Below, piece by piece: positions 25,901 through 32,866 of a DNA stretch of 64,000 nucleotides. Location: assembly GCA_964551335.1 (NCBI GenBank), contig CAZKCO010000003.1, forward strand, positions 186,001 through 250,000, read 5' to 3'. Source of the DNA: Tunicatimonas sp964551335 (lineage in GTDB: Bacteria > Bacteroidota > Bacteroidia > Cytophagales > Cyclobacteriaceae). Numbering within the stretch: the stretch's first letter is position 1; every line of letters begins with the position of its first letter. The translations under genes and the position numbers were made by a program. The notes under the pieces were generated by a model. The model did no database searches and was not told the origin of the DNA. It worked only from the letters and a program-made list of their open reading frames with translations.

Positions 25901-27194
25901 CTTTGATGATACCTTTGAAGCTCCGGGCCTTCCGTTCCTGCTCGGTAGTCAAGACCCTAGCATCCGATTTGAAGCCGCCCGAAGGGGCTGGCTCTCTCCG
26001 TCGCAATTGCTCACGATGCCGTTCCAGCAGTCGCAGGTAGAGAACTACAGCGTGCGAGCCGATATTGAACCATTCCGGGATTTTCGTATTCAGATTGACT
26101 TTACTAAAAGCGTGACTAATACGTATCAGGAGATTTTTCGGAGAGACTCCCTGGGAGGTTACAGTTCGTTTAATCCGGCTCGCTCGGGAACCTATAACCT
26201 TTCGTACCTCACTATCCAAACCGCTTTTTCCCGGGATGGTGCGGATAATATCTCCGAAGTATTTGAGCAGTTTGTAACCAACCGGGAAATCATCCGCGAC
26301 CGAATGCGGGAAGAGAACCCGAATAAGGAGGCGATTTACGAACTCAACTCCCAAGATGTGCTCATTCCTGCTTTCCTGGCGGCTTACTCAAATCAACGTG
26401 CTGAGGGGGTGCGGTTATCTCCTTTCCCTAGAATTCCCTTACCCAACTGGAGGATCGACTACTCCGGTCTTCCCCGTTTATTCTCCGGGGTAGGCGAAGT
26501 GTTTTCGCAGTTCACGATTAACCACGCTTATCAGTCAATATACAGCGTAAATAACTTTACTAATTCGCTTCAGTACACGCTGGAAGAGGCTCAGTTAGAG
26601 TTGACAACTCCCATCGAGCAGTACGATCCTACTCAGCTAACTCAGGTAAGAGAAATCCAGGACGAAAACGGAGTAACCAGTAACGTTTTTGTGCCGCTTT
26701 ACGTCATTCAGCAAGTAGCTGTTACCGAGCGATTTGCCCCGCTTATTGGTATTAATGTTCGTACCAAAGGGCGTTTCACCAGCCGCATTTCTTACGACCG
26801 GGAACGTAGCCTGGCGCTCAACCTATCCAATACCCAGGTAACCGAGATGACCACTCAGGGGATCACTTTTACTTTGGGAGTTACCCAAGACAATTTCAAG
26901 TTGCCCTTCCGCATGAAAGGCCGTACCGTTACTTTAGAGAATGATATTACCTTCAATATGGCTATGTCGTTTAAGAACACTAAAACCGTACAGCGGAAAA
27001 TTGACAATGACAATACTATCACTAATGGTAATATCAACTTTCAGGCCCGGCCTACTCTTGACTACCGGGTCAACGAACGACTGAATATTCAGCTCTACTT
27101 CGCCCGCACCATCAACGAACCATTGGTTACTACTTCCTTCCGGCGTACAACTACCGAATTTGGTACCCAGGTACGTTTTAATTTGGCCCAATAA
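19950..27194 (+). CDS. sprA: SprA, outer-membrane translocon of the type IX secretion system (Sov homologue)
   Basis: A 2414-residue protein, the size of Flavobacterium SprA (about 2400 aa). It begins with a hydrophobic export signal (ALILLAGIIPLIVSTSLAQ), followed by a Pro/Thr-rich stretch and many amphipathic beta-strands. SprA is a very large beta-barrel through which folded proteins with C-terminal T9SS signals leave the cell; it is needed for gliding and secretion of adhesins and enzymes. The start is TTG 19950: there is no in-frame ATG or GTG before the signal peptide. It follows ruvA by 12 bases and precedes gcvH by about 120. No other T9SS core gene is in this window. Confidence 0.96.
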   Translation: MLLKVSRYISGVCGVRYGYRALILLAGIIPLIVSTSLAQDIPPTTTPADTVARDTVPVDTTNSPTISNQPYEPSTRPQYGLPDRYGDPLSNRVPRSPLYLQDPTQLDFGIDLDTSINYSLYERINGLDYRAPSYLNFDQYEQIQNQRILRDYWRSRSAALDGESAVSGRRLIPPIYTTPAFDRLFGGSYVDIRPNGFVTLDFGGRFQRIFNPSLPIRQQRNGNFEFDQQISLNVVGTIGEKLQVTANFDNNNSFDFQNNIKVEYTGYEHEIIKKIELGTVNMPVSNSLITGSQSLFGLKTQLQFGRLFVTSVASVQRGRSDAVTVESGTQTREFELRASDYDENRHFFLNHFFRSNYENWLRSLPQIYSQMNVTRVEVYVLNRNNDTETLRGIAALMDLGEGEVIYRDDNPRVGEGQGGPARNGANQLFASLQSQSGLRDINQTASILETEFNFVKATDFEVITSARRLTEREYTFNSQLGYVSLNRRLQNDEMLAVAYEYTYNGQRYQVGELTEDYQNLPEDQVIFLKMLRPTKINTEVPTWDLMMKNIYSLNSSQISREGFQLRVVYRDDRTGIDNPSLHEGQNTRDVPLVRLFNLDNLNQNNDPQPDGNFDFVEGITIHPDQGFIVFPVLEPFGSHLEAQFVAGEDNLVDRYVYNSLYETTKADAELNTNKNKFFINGSFVSGSANEIMLPGIGIEEGSVQVIAGNTPLTEGVDFTVDYNLGRVTILNEGVLSSGKRIQIQFEKADMFNFQQRSLFGTRLEYRVNDDISIGGTVLRLTERPIISRVNIGDEPTKNTKYGFDINYRKESRFITKMVDALPLIQTKEPSSVTFNAEFAQLLPGTSNIVDGDGTSYVDDFENTVKPFSISGWQEWTLASTPVTDDQSLVESPTGLGRNYRRAKLAWYTVDNTAFYSSRGNLVSGIPIADDITNHYERGVPPQEVFPFQDEQVINFNLPIFDIAYFPEERGPYNYNPNLTDEGLLPNPEQNWGGVTRAITSDVDFDKVNVEYIEFWMLDPFIGGPNGAVLDGRINQPNTTGGKLVFNLGSISEDIIPDDRHFFENGLPEDYNSPDVNVTNLGRTPSGQFLVDNFSNTSQEIRNNQDVGFEGVRNDDEADFFAEDFIDRLSPAARAAVADDPSADNFRYYLGSDLDSEGIQIVERYKDFNNQENNTPISENDNTRFVSASSQSPDNEDLNRDNTLSDLEEYYEYEVDLRPGRLEVGQKYIVDKVTAPTNSGENVDWYLFRIPIRQPDRRQGNIQGFKSIRYVRTYLTGFSQPVVLRFARFQLVGSQWRRFTEDLSEKQIREYPESYDPGFFISAVNIEENAAPTDVGSSYTLPPGFNRDRDNTSPIERRVNEQSLQLCIDNLRDGDSQAAYKNMTLDLINYGSIRMFFHAESQTAQDSTVTGFLRLGTDFTENYYEVEVPLVMSPDGSGGEGEERLVWPEENEIDIALDWFNQVKSERNRANLPITLPFSRRRGEGDKYKITVVGRPELSTVQTVMIGVRNPISDDRAPKSLCVWANELRVGDFDRTSGWAANARLNTKLADFANVTGSVRHSTFGFGALQSRISERTREEATEYDISANVNVDKFFPQSFGLQIPMYASYERGIITPQFDPKDPDIPLDAALSTFENPQERAAYLDIVTDQSTRRSLNFTNVRKNKVREDARSHFFDISNFTFSYSYSDLIRSNFNTASYEQRLVRGGLGYNYSFPQVSFEPFQNIGFLQSPWLTLIRDFNFSPVPSSFSFRGDLQRNFVKTQYRDENLLSLEPLYEKAFTFNRIYDLQWNLTRNLALDYSARAFAIIDEPDGALDSDEDRNIVLENLKKFGRMKNYTQAITGTYTVPFDKIPLTDWISADARYQAGYSWQAGAYDPTTVTNTFEDIGNTLQNNRDRSVTGRLNMVDLYNKVKFLKGINDGGRGRPTPPRRNPQDTTEQVKPKPDLKALKGLFRLIMALRTINVNYSLNEGTMLPGYILTPYLFGFDDTFEAPGLPFLLGSQDPSIRFEAARRGWLSPSQLLTMPFQQSQVENYSVRADIEPFRDFRIQIDFTKSVTNTYQEIFRRDSLGGYSSFNPARSGTYNLSYLTIQTAFSRDGADNISEVFEQFVTNREIIRDRMREENPNKEAIYELNSQDVLIPAFLAAYSNQRAEGVRLSPFPRIPLPNWRIDYSGLPRLFSGVGEVFSQFTINHAYQSIYSVNNFTNSLQYTLEEAQLELTTPIEQYDPTQLTQVREIQDENGVTSNVFVPLYVIQQVAVTERFAPLIGINVRTKGRFTSRISYDRERSLALNLSNTQVTEMTTQGITFTLGVTQDNFKLPFRMKGRTVTLENDITFNMAMSFKNTKTVQRKIDNDNTITNGNINFQARPTLDYRVNERLNIQLYFARTINEPLVTTSFRRTTTEFGTQVRFNLAQ

Positions 27195-27232
27195 AATAGC
27201 AAGCATTCTTTTTCTAAATACAGAAAAGAACG

Positions 27233-27240
27233 TACTTTTG
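27233..27240 (+). promoter_or_regulatory. Candidate -7 box of gcvH
   Basis: TACTTTTG fits TAnnTTTG exactly, with TTT rather than TTG about 20 bases further upstream. It lies between sprA and gcvH, 74 bases before the ATG. Confidence 0.45.
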
Positions 27241-27313
27241 GCCAGACTACGCCTACCGAGGTGTTTTATAAAGTCTGCTAATTTTTTTCTCATACTGAAT
27301 ATCTAACTAACTC

Positions 27314-27694
27314 ATGAATGTTCCTGATTCGCTAAAATATACCGAAGACCACGAGTGGATTCGTCTGGAGGGCAACCAAGCTTACATTGGCATTACCGAT
27401 TTTGCCCAGCAGGAACTTGGCGATATTGTTTATGTAGAAATTGAATCCGAAGGACAAGAACTCGCTCGGGGAGAGGTATTCGGTACTGTAGAAGCAGTAA
27501 AAACCGTATCTGATCTGTTCATGCCCGTAGCTGGCACGGTGCTGGAAATCAATTCAGTACTGGAATCGTCTCCTGAGTTAGTAAATGAAGATCCTTACAA
27601 TAAAGGCTGGATGATTAAAATTCAGCTAAGCGATTCAGCTGACCTGGGAGCACTTCTGGATCAGGAAGCCTATCAGGAAGTTATTGGACAGTAA
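27314..27694 (+). CDS. gcvH: Glycine cleavage system H protein
   Basis: A 126-residue lipoyl-carrier protein of normal length. It begins PDSLKYTEDHEWIRLEGNQA and has the lipoylation motif GTVEAVKTVSDLFMP with the modified Lys at about residue 62. The Gly/Asn-Glu end (NEDPYNKGWMIKIQ) is typical. It shuttles the aminomethyl group between the P, T and L proteins in glycine breakdown; those partners are not in the window, as is often the case. A VanZ-like gene follows 24 bases after its stop codon. Confidence 0.97.
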   Translation: MNVPDSLKYTEDHEWIRLEGNQAYIGITDFAQQELGDIVYVEIESEGQELARGEVFGTVEAVKTVSDLFMPVAGTVLEINSVLESSPELVNEDPYNKGWMIKIQLSDSADLGALLDQEAYQEVIGQ

Positions 27695-27718
27695 GCTATT
27701 TTCATTCAGCAGGTGAGC

Positions 27719-28096
27719 ATGTTCTGGCGCTTTAACTTTTACACGCTGGTCTGGATGATTATTATTCTAGCACTTATCTTGCTACCCGGTCAGCAAATGC
27801 CTCAACTAGGCACTAGCTTGATCAGTGCTGACAAAATTGCGCACACTGCGGTATTCGCTATACTGGTTTTACTGATGATTATCGGCTTCGCCAAACAGCA
27901 GACTTACCCTCGGCTACGCAACATGGCAGCATCTTATGCGTTAATACTATCAATAGGGTACGCTTCAATCTTAGAAGGTACACAAATATTCTCTGAAGGA
28001 AGGACTATTGATCTTTATGATATAGTGGCTAATACTTTGGGATGTGGTTTAGGATACGGGTTATTTTTAGCCATCTACAAGTGGAATTTAAATTAA
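27719..28096 (+). CDS. VanZ-like membrane protein
   Basis: A 125-residue protein with about four hydrophobic helices. Conserved VanZ-type features are the ADKIAHTAVFAILVLLM segment and, later, LEGTQIFSEGRTIDLYDIVANTLGC, where the acidic-Gln, Arg and Asp-Asn pattern is characteristic. The function of this small group is not known; VanZ itself confers low-level teicoplanin resistance. The start is ATG 27719, preceded by AGGTGAG; a GTG six bases upstream is in frame. It is probably co-transcribed with gcvH. Confidence 0.85.
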   Translation: MFWRFNFYTLVWMIIILALILLPGQQMPQLGTSLISADKIAHTAVFAILVLLMIIGFAKQQTYPRLRNMAASYALILSIGYASILEGTQIFSEGRTIDLYDIVANTLGCGLGYGLFLAIYKWNLN

Positions 28097-28122
28097 ATCT
28101 TGAAAAAATCCACATTCAAAGT

Positions 28123-28153
28123 TTGAGCAGCTCATTTCTTTTTTGTAACTTGT
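28123..28153 (+). promoter_or_regulatory. Weak candidate promoter of the tonB gene
   Basis: TTG at 28123-28125 is followed after exactly 20 bases by TAACTTGT, which matches only the first six positions of TAnnTTTG. The spacing is that of the susC promoters in this window. Confidence 0.3.
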
Positions 28154-28191
28154 GGCTTAATATTACAGTGTAATCACAATACACAAATTGT

Positions 28192-28866
28192 ATGGAACCA
28201 AAAAAAACACCAAAAGCAGATTTAAATCAAAAAACAGGCCTGCACCTAGCCATTGGGCTAGTAGTTAGTTTAGCACTAGTAACTCTGGCCTTTGAGTGGA
28301 AGGATTATGATGGCAATCAGCTAGTTGACTTAGGACAGGTAGATGATAGTTTTGAAGATGTAATGGAGATTCCTCCTACTGAGCAACCACCGCCACCGCC
28401 ACCAAAAATTCAGCAGCCAGAGATTATTGAGGTTCCTGATGAAGAAGAAATCGAAGAAGAAATCGAGATTGATCTTGATGTAGAAATCACCGAAGATACC
28501 GAAATTGAGGAGATGGTTTTTGAAGAAGCTCCTGAAGAAGAGGAAACTGATCAGATATTTATGGTCGTAGAAGATCAACCGGAACCTCAGGGCGGTATGC
28601 AGGCCTTCTACGAGTATGTAAATAAAAATTTGAAGTATCCTTCTCAGGCTCGCCGCATGGGTATTGAAGGAAAGGTATTCGTTCAATTTGTGGTAAACAC
28701 CGATGGCTCGCTAACCGATGTGCAAGCGATCAAGGGAATCGGGGCTGGTTGCGATGAAGCAGCTGTACAGATTGTGAAGAACGCTCCGAAGTGGAACCCT
28801 GGCAAGCAAAGAGGTAAGCCAGTTCGGGTACGAATGGTGCTGCCTATCACCTTTAAACTTGGCTAA
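28192..28866 (+). CDS. TonB family energy transducer
   Basis: A 224-residue protein with one N-terminal membrane span (LHLAIGLVVSLALVTLAFEW, about residues 17-36), a Pro run (EQPPPPPPK) and a long acidic linker. The C-terminal TonB domain (about 130-224) includes YPSQARRMGIEGKVFVQFVV and ends with RVRMVLPITFKL. TonB proteins carry energy from ExbB-ExbD to outer-membrane transporters such as the three SusC proteins in this window, although the pairing is unproven. The Glu-rich linker is a departure from the Pro/Lys linkers of proteobacterial TonB. A hairpin terminator follows about 45 bases after the stop. Confidence 0.93.
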   Translation: MEPKKTPKADLNQKTGLHLAIGLVVSLALVTLAFEWKDYDGNQLVDLGQVDDSFEDVMEIPPTEQPPPPPPKIQQPEIIEVPDEEEIEEEIEIDLDVEITEDTEIEEMVFEEAPEEEETDQIFMVVEDQPEPQGGMQAFYEYVNKNLKYPSQARRMGIEGKVFVQFVVNTDGSLTDVQAIKGIGAGCDEAAVQIVKNAPKWNPGKQRGKPVRVRMVLPITFKLG

Positions 28867-28911
28867 CATTTGCAATGATTTAATTTAGATTTGTTAATAT
28901 TTTGATTATTA

Positions 28912-28950
28912 GAAGCCGGTTGCGCAATGCGCTTCCGGCTTTTTGTTTTT
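28912..28950 (+). terminator. Rho-independent terminator after the tonB gene
   Basis: AGCCGG (28914-28919) pairs with CCGGCT (28935-28940), with inner TGCGC/GCGC pairing, and is followed by TTTTGTTTTT. It lies inside what would be an N-terminal extension of the next frame and so argues against that extension. Confidence 0.85.
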
Positions 28951-28970
28951 GCTACGCTACAACTTCGCTG

Positions 28971-29420
28971 ATGCTAATAGAGGAAAAGAACCTAGTGATG
29001 GCCAGCTTGTTGGTAGCGGCCATTCTTACCGGATTGATCTGGACTGTTCAGGTAGTACATTATCCAAGCTTCCGATATGTCGGTGCCGATCACTTTATTG
29101 AATTTCAGCACCGGCACATGCGTAATATATCCTACTTGGTTGTACCACTTATGCTAATTGAGGTACTTTTAGCGGTATATCTTCAACTTAATATAACCGA
29201 AAAAACTTACGGATTGGGAGTTGCTTTTGCTAATGGGTTACTTCTTCTGATTTGGGTAGTTACATTCGTCATTTCTTCTCCTATTCACGGACAGCTTGCC
29301 ACCCAAGGTTTCAATGATGAGTTAATTAATAAACTAATTAATACTAACTGGATTAGAACGTTAGCTTGGACGCTACGAACCGTCATATTGACAATAATCG
29401 TAGCTAAGTTGTGGAATTAA
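28971..29420 (+). CDS. Four-helix membrane protein of unknown function (DUF1772-like)
   Basis: A 149-residue protein with four hydrophobic helices: ASLLVAAILTGLIWTVQVV, ISYLVVPLMLIEVLLAVYL, VAFANGLLLLIWVVTFVIS and a last one near TVILTIIVAKLW. Between the first two lies a polar segment with HYPSFRYVG and EFQHRHMRNI, and after the third SSPIHGQLATQGF. This pattern, an aromatic loop and a conserved His, resembles DUF1772-type proteins, but I am not certain. The start is ATG 28971; the frame continues 23 codons upstream, but that stretch is the tonB terminator. Confidence 0.7.
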   Translation: MLIEEKNLVMASLLVAAILTGLIWTVQVVHYPSFRYVGADHFIEFQHRHMRNISYLVVPLMLIEVLLAVYLQLNITEKTYGLGVAFANGLLLLIWVVTFVISSPIHGQLATQGFNDELINKLINTNWIRTLAWTLRTVILTIIVAKLWN

Positions 29421-29623
29421 TTACCCGTTTATCGATGCTTATATCGGCACTGATAAGTTTTTTCTAAAAGAATTAATAGCATACTGGACTTTAGACAGTT
29501 AAGAAAATATATAATATGGGTATAATTCAGGGGAACAACGAAATATTTAAATTATGTAAGTATTATCTGAGAACTTAATAATAAAATACTGCTAACGATT
29601 AAGTTTTTATTGGAATAAGGTAT

Positions 29624-29631
29624 TAATTTTG
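29624..29631 (+). promoter_or_regulatory. Candidate -7 box upstream of the small coiled-coil gene
   Basis: TAATTTTG fits TAnnTTTG exactly, 52 bases before the GTG at 29684. No -33 TTG at the expected spacing is seen. Confidence 0.38.
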
Positions 29632-29683
29632 CAATTATTGAGTTAATGCTTGTTATATTATTGTAAACCAAATTGCACTACCA

Positions 29684-29905
29684 GTGAAAGCTCAATCTGA
29701 TATTCAACATACTGTGAAGCAAATCAAATCTGATATAGATGCTATTGCTTCTGAAACGAAGAACATGAAGAATGGAGAACGTTTCTCACAAATTCAACGA
29801 ATGAATGAGTTGAGACAGATTGCTATTACCTTAGAGGATATCGACAACTCATTAAATACGCTTATAGAAGAGCAGTCACGAAAAAAATCTAACCCCGCCA
29901 GATAA
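29684..29905 (+). CDS. Small coiled-coil protein of unknown function (73 aa)
   Basis: A 73-residue soluble protein, nearly all predicted helix, with spaced Ile, Leu and Met residues (VKQIKSDIDAIASETKNM; LRQIAITLEDIDNSLNTL) that suggest a coiled coil, and a basic tail. The start is GTG 29684. A TAnnTTTG box sits 52 bases upstream and the next gene starts 60 bases downstream on the same strand. I do not recognise the family. Base composition fits its neighbours. Confidence 0.6.
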   Translation: MKAQSDIQHTVKQIKSDIDAIASETKNMKNGERFSQIQRMNELRQIAITLEDIDNSLNTLIEEQSRKKSNPAR

Positions 29906-29965
29906 TATTTTTTTTAATATTGTCTTGATTCCGTAACTTCCATAGGTAAATACTTCAAGCAACCT

Positions 29966-31282
29966 ATGGATTACGACAAATCACCTTCTCACCTCTCCCG
30001 TCGAAAATTTATTGGCATTTCTACCACTGCGTTGGCAGGAATCACCATCGTACCCCGACATGTATTGGGTGGAATTGGTTACACCGCTCCTAGTGACCAG
30101 ATAACCCTGGGGTACATCGGTACCGGTAAACAAGGCCGAGGAACACTATTTAGAAAATTTATTGAGATTCCTGAGGTTCGGATAGTAGCTGCTAGCGATG
30201 TAGACTCCCAAAAAATGGCAGATTTTCAGAAAATGGTTTCGGACTACTATGCTCAGCAAAATGGCCAAGCGTCTTATCAGGGAGTTGAAGCATATCTTGA
30301 TCTCCGTCAACTACTAGAACGCAATGATGTGGATGCCGTTATTATTGCAACCCCTGATCATTGGCACGCTATAGCCTCCATTATGGCTTGTGAAGCCGGT
30401 AAGGATGTTTACTGCGAAAAGCCGCTCTCACTCACGGTAAAAGAGGGAAGGGCTATGGTGAAAGCAACCCGTAAGTATAATCGAGTATTTCAGACTGGAA
30501 GCATGCAACGCTCCTGGGAGGATTTTCACCGAGCAGCCGAACTGGTGATAAACGGATACATTGGGGACATAAAGAAAATAACCGTAAGCGTAGGCGGCCC
30601 GCCCGATGCCTGTGACCAACCGGCAGAAGCGAAACCTGATGCACTAAATTGGAATTTATGGCAGGGGCCCGCTCCCCAGCGAGCGTACAGTTCATTCTTT
30701 GCCCCTTCTATTACCTGGGACGGGTGGCCTCGCTGGCGCTACTGCAAGCATTATGGTGGCGGAGGTATGACTGACTGGGGAGCCCACATGTTTGATATTG
30801 CCCAATGGGCTCTGGGTATGGACGATAGTGGACCAGTGGAAGTTATTCCGCCTGATGGAAATGACTATCCGGTGCTGACTTATCGCTACGACAGTGGCAT
30901 CCAGATGGTACGAGAAGATTTTGGGAAAGGTAATGCCATTCGTTTTGAAGGTTCGGAGGGGACTATAGAAGTTAGTCGGCAATTTCTGAATGTTCCCGAA
31001 AAGCTTATAGATCAGAAAATAGGCGAGAATGAAATTCATTTATACAAAAGTAAAGATCATTATCGGGATTGGCTGAATGCTATTTGCCAACGTACCCGAC
31101 CGATTTGTGACGTAGAGGTAGGGCACCGAACAGCTACAGTATGTACTATTGGTAACATTGCCTACGAGCTGAACCGTCCACTACGTTGGAACCCGAAAAA
31201 AGAGAAATTTAGAGGTGACCGTGAGGCTAATAAAATGCTAGGTTACGAACCACGCGATTTCTGGAACGGCAGCGCTTCCTAA
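29966..31282 (+). CDS. Tat-exported Gfo/Idh/MocA family oxidoreductase
   Basis: A 438-residue protein with a twin-arginine signal (SRRKFIGISTTALAG, about residues 11-25) and a Rossmann nucleotide-binding turn GYIGTGKQGRG near residue 50. The conserved EKP motif appears as DVYCEKPLSL around residue 150, and the substrate-domain DWGAHMFDIAQWALG provides the usual catalytic His. Family members oxidise or reduce sugars or inositols with NAD(P); in the periplasm a tightly bound cofactor would be needed. Its N-terminus resembles that of the minus-strand oxidoreductase at 32867-34285 (IVPRHVLGG, APSD, TLG in the same order), so the two are paralogues. Confidence 0.92.
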   Translation: MDYDKSPSHLSRRKFIGISTTALAGITIVPRHVLGGIGYTAPSDQITLGYIGTGKQGRGTLFRKFIEIPEVRIVAASDVDSQKMADFQKMVSDYYAQQNGQASYQGVEAYLDLRQLLERNDVDAVIIATPDHWHAIASIMACEAGKDVYCEKPLSLTVKEGRAMVKATRKYNRVFQTGSMQRSWEDFHRAAELVINGYIGDIKKITVSVGGPPDACDQPAEAKPDALNWNLWQGPAPQRAYSSFFAPSITWDGWPRWRYCKHYGGGGMTDWGAHMFDIAQWALGMDDSGPVEVIPPDGNDYPVLTYRYDSGIQMVREDFGKGNAIRFEGSEGTIEVSRQFLNVPEKLIDQKIGENEIHLYKSKDHYRDWLNAICQRTRPICDVEVGHRTATVCTIGNIAYELNRPLRWNPKKEKFRGDREANKMLGYEPRDFWNGSAS

Positions 31283-31444
31283 TATTTTTAGATTGAGCTG
31301 TACTATAGCTGGTGCATCTGGCTATTGCGAAATCGGTGGCTCACATGCTAATCAGGAAAGAAAAACAATGGATATCTCAGGAGTCATACTATTTCGTAAC
31401 TGTGCACCACGAACCGGACCATATGATTTCTGCTTGGGTAGGCT

Positions 31445-32866
31445 ATGAAGACCTTAAGATACCTATTCGTTATCCCAATAGCCAGCTTTTGGTTTGGTTA
31501 CTGGGGGTTTTTCTTAGCGCCAGATCAGCACCAATCTGCTTTGCCAATCGATTCCGGCAAAGCTATCTTATACAAGAAAATTGAGATTCCTGCCGAGTTT
31601 CTTCAATCTAGCGATAGTCTTACGTTTGGTGGCGATATTCGCATGGGTAACTTAACAGGTAATGGCCAGGTAGATTTCCTGGTGTACCGTTCTGAAGATG
31701 ATGCGCACGACGGAGGGGGTATGAAGCCTTGCTTTTGGGGTGCTTTCTCCCAAGAAGGAGAGGCACTCTGGCAGCGAGGCCAAGGGGGACTACAGCCATC
31801 TCGACCTGGTCCGGTAGCAATTATTGACATTGATCAGGACGGTGCATCGGAGGTGGTCACCTTTGCTCATCAGCCTGGCATAAAAGCCCCTTCGGGTAGC
31901 TTGAAAGATGTAGAAATACTGATCATGGATGGGGCTACTGGAGACATTGAGCTTCGAGCTAAACCGGCTATTTTTTCTCAGATTCAGGGCGAAGGCGCCA
32001 ACTGGGTACATCAACGTATTCTAATTGCTAACCTCCGCGGATTAGCTTCGCCACAAGACTTTGTAATAAAAACCGGTACTCAAGTGCTGGCGTTTGACAA
32101 TGAGTTAAACCTACTTTGGTCGTATCGGAACGAGTGGAAAGAGTACAGTAGAGTTCCTGCTTATGTACCGGCGGTCGGAGATGTAGACGGTGATGGAAAG
32201 GATGAGGTGAACGGTGGTTATTATCTGCTGAATGATGATGGTGAAGTACTCTGGGAAGAAATGCTGGGGCGACATATGGACGCAGTGGTGGTTGATTATT
32301 GGGATCACCCCGCCAAAAAACGAGCTTTCGCCTCCGGTTTTGGGCATATTCTGGATGAGCAGGGCCACATCATTCTGAAGCTAGGCGAAAAAGTAGTACC
32401 TCACGGACAGGAACTGCGAGTAGCTGATTTCGATGACGAAGTACCCGGTCCGGAAATGATAATACGCTACAATGGTCATCACCCCGATGTCATGCTTGTC
32501 AGCCAAAAGGGAGAAGTACTTCGCCGCTTCCGGTTGAATGAATCACCCAACAACACCGGTATGGAAGCAGTATACTGGCACGGAGCGGATCGAGCAGCGA
32601 TGCTGTACAACGGTGGTCAATTATGGAACGGTCGGGGCAAATCAGTGATTACATTTAAGGAATTACCACCACCTCGGGGTAGTAAGCGGCAGGGTTGGTA
32701 CCACTGCATTCCGGCTAACGTATGTGGCGATAAGCGGGAAGAAGTAGTGCTATACAATCCCTGGGATACTGCCGTTTATATCTATACTCCAGCTCCATTC
32801 AACGAAAACAGCTTTACCGGATATGTGTCCCAGCCTCGCCAGTACAATGTTCGCCTTATGGATTGA
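31445..32866 (+). CDS. Secreted FG-GAP/VCBS-type beta-propeller protein, rhamnogalacturonan-lyase-like
   Basis: A 473-residue protein with an N-terminal hydrophobic anchor or signal (YLFVIPIASFWFGYWGFFL). It contains Ca-binding-like Asp loops: IIDIDQDGASEVVTF near residue 130 and VGDVDGDGKDEVNGGYY near residue 245. The second, and the later blocks HGQELRVADFDDE and VYIYTPAPFNENS, recall family 11 rhamnogalacturonan lyases, but the protein is shorter than those and activity is unproven. Upstream, 162 bases separate it from the Tat oxidoreductase on the same strand. Its stop codon is followed at once by the stop of the convergent gene (32866/32867). Confidence 0.78.
   Translation: MKTLRYLFVIPIASFWFGYWGFFLAPDQHQSALPIDSGKAILYKKIEIPAEFLQSSDSLTFGGDIRMGNLTGNGQVDFLVYRSEDDAHDGGGMKPCFWGAFSQEGEALWQRGQGGLQPSRPGPVAIIDIDQDGASEVVTFAHQPGIKAPSGSLKDVEILIMDGATGDIELRAKPAIFSQIQGEGANWVHQRILIANLRGLASPQDFVIKTGTQVLAFDNELNLLWSYRNEWKEYSRVPAYVPAVGDVDGDGKDEVNGGYYLLNDDGEVLWEEMLGRHMDAVVVDYWDHPAKKRAFASGFGHILDEQGHIILKLGEKVVPHGQELRVADFDDEVPGPEMIIRYNGHHPDVMLVSQKGEVLRRFRLNESPNNTGMEAVYWHGADRAAMLYNGGQLWNGRGKSVITFKELPPPRGSKRQGWYHCIPANVCGDKREEVVLYNPWDTAVYIYTPAPFNENSFTGYVSQPRQYNVRLMD

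Noticed and set aside
25821..26354. 177-codon minus-strand frame inside sprA
   Set aside because: A long antisense frame arising from codon bias in a genuine 2414-codon gene; no promoter and no motif.
28902..28970. N-terminal extension of the four-helix membrane protein
   Set aside because: The extension coincides with the hairpin and T run of the tonB terminator; the ATG at 28971 fits the first membrane helix.
31312..31584. 90-codon plus-strand frame overlapping the start of the FG-GAP gene
   Set aside because: It is out of frame with the FG-GAP protein, lacks domain-like composition, and overlaps the signal peptide region by about 140 bases.
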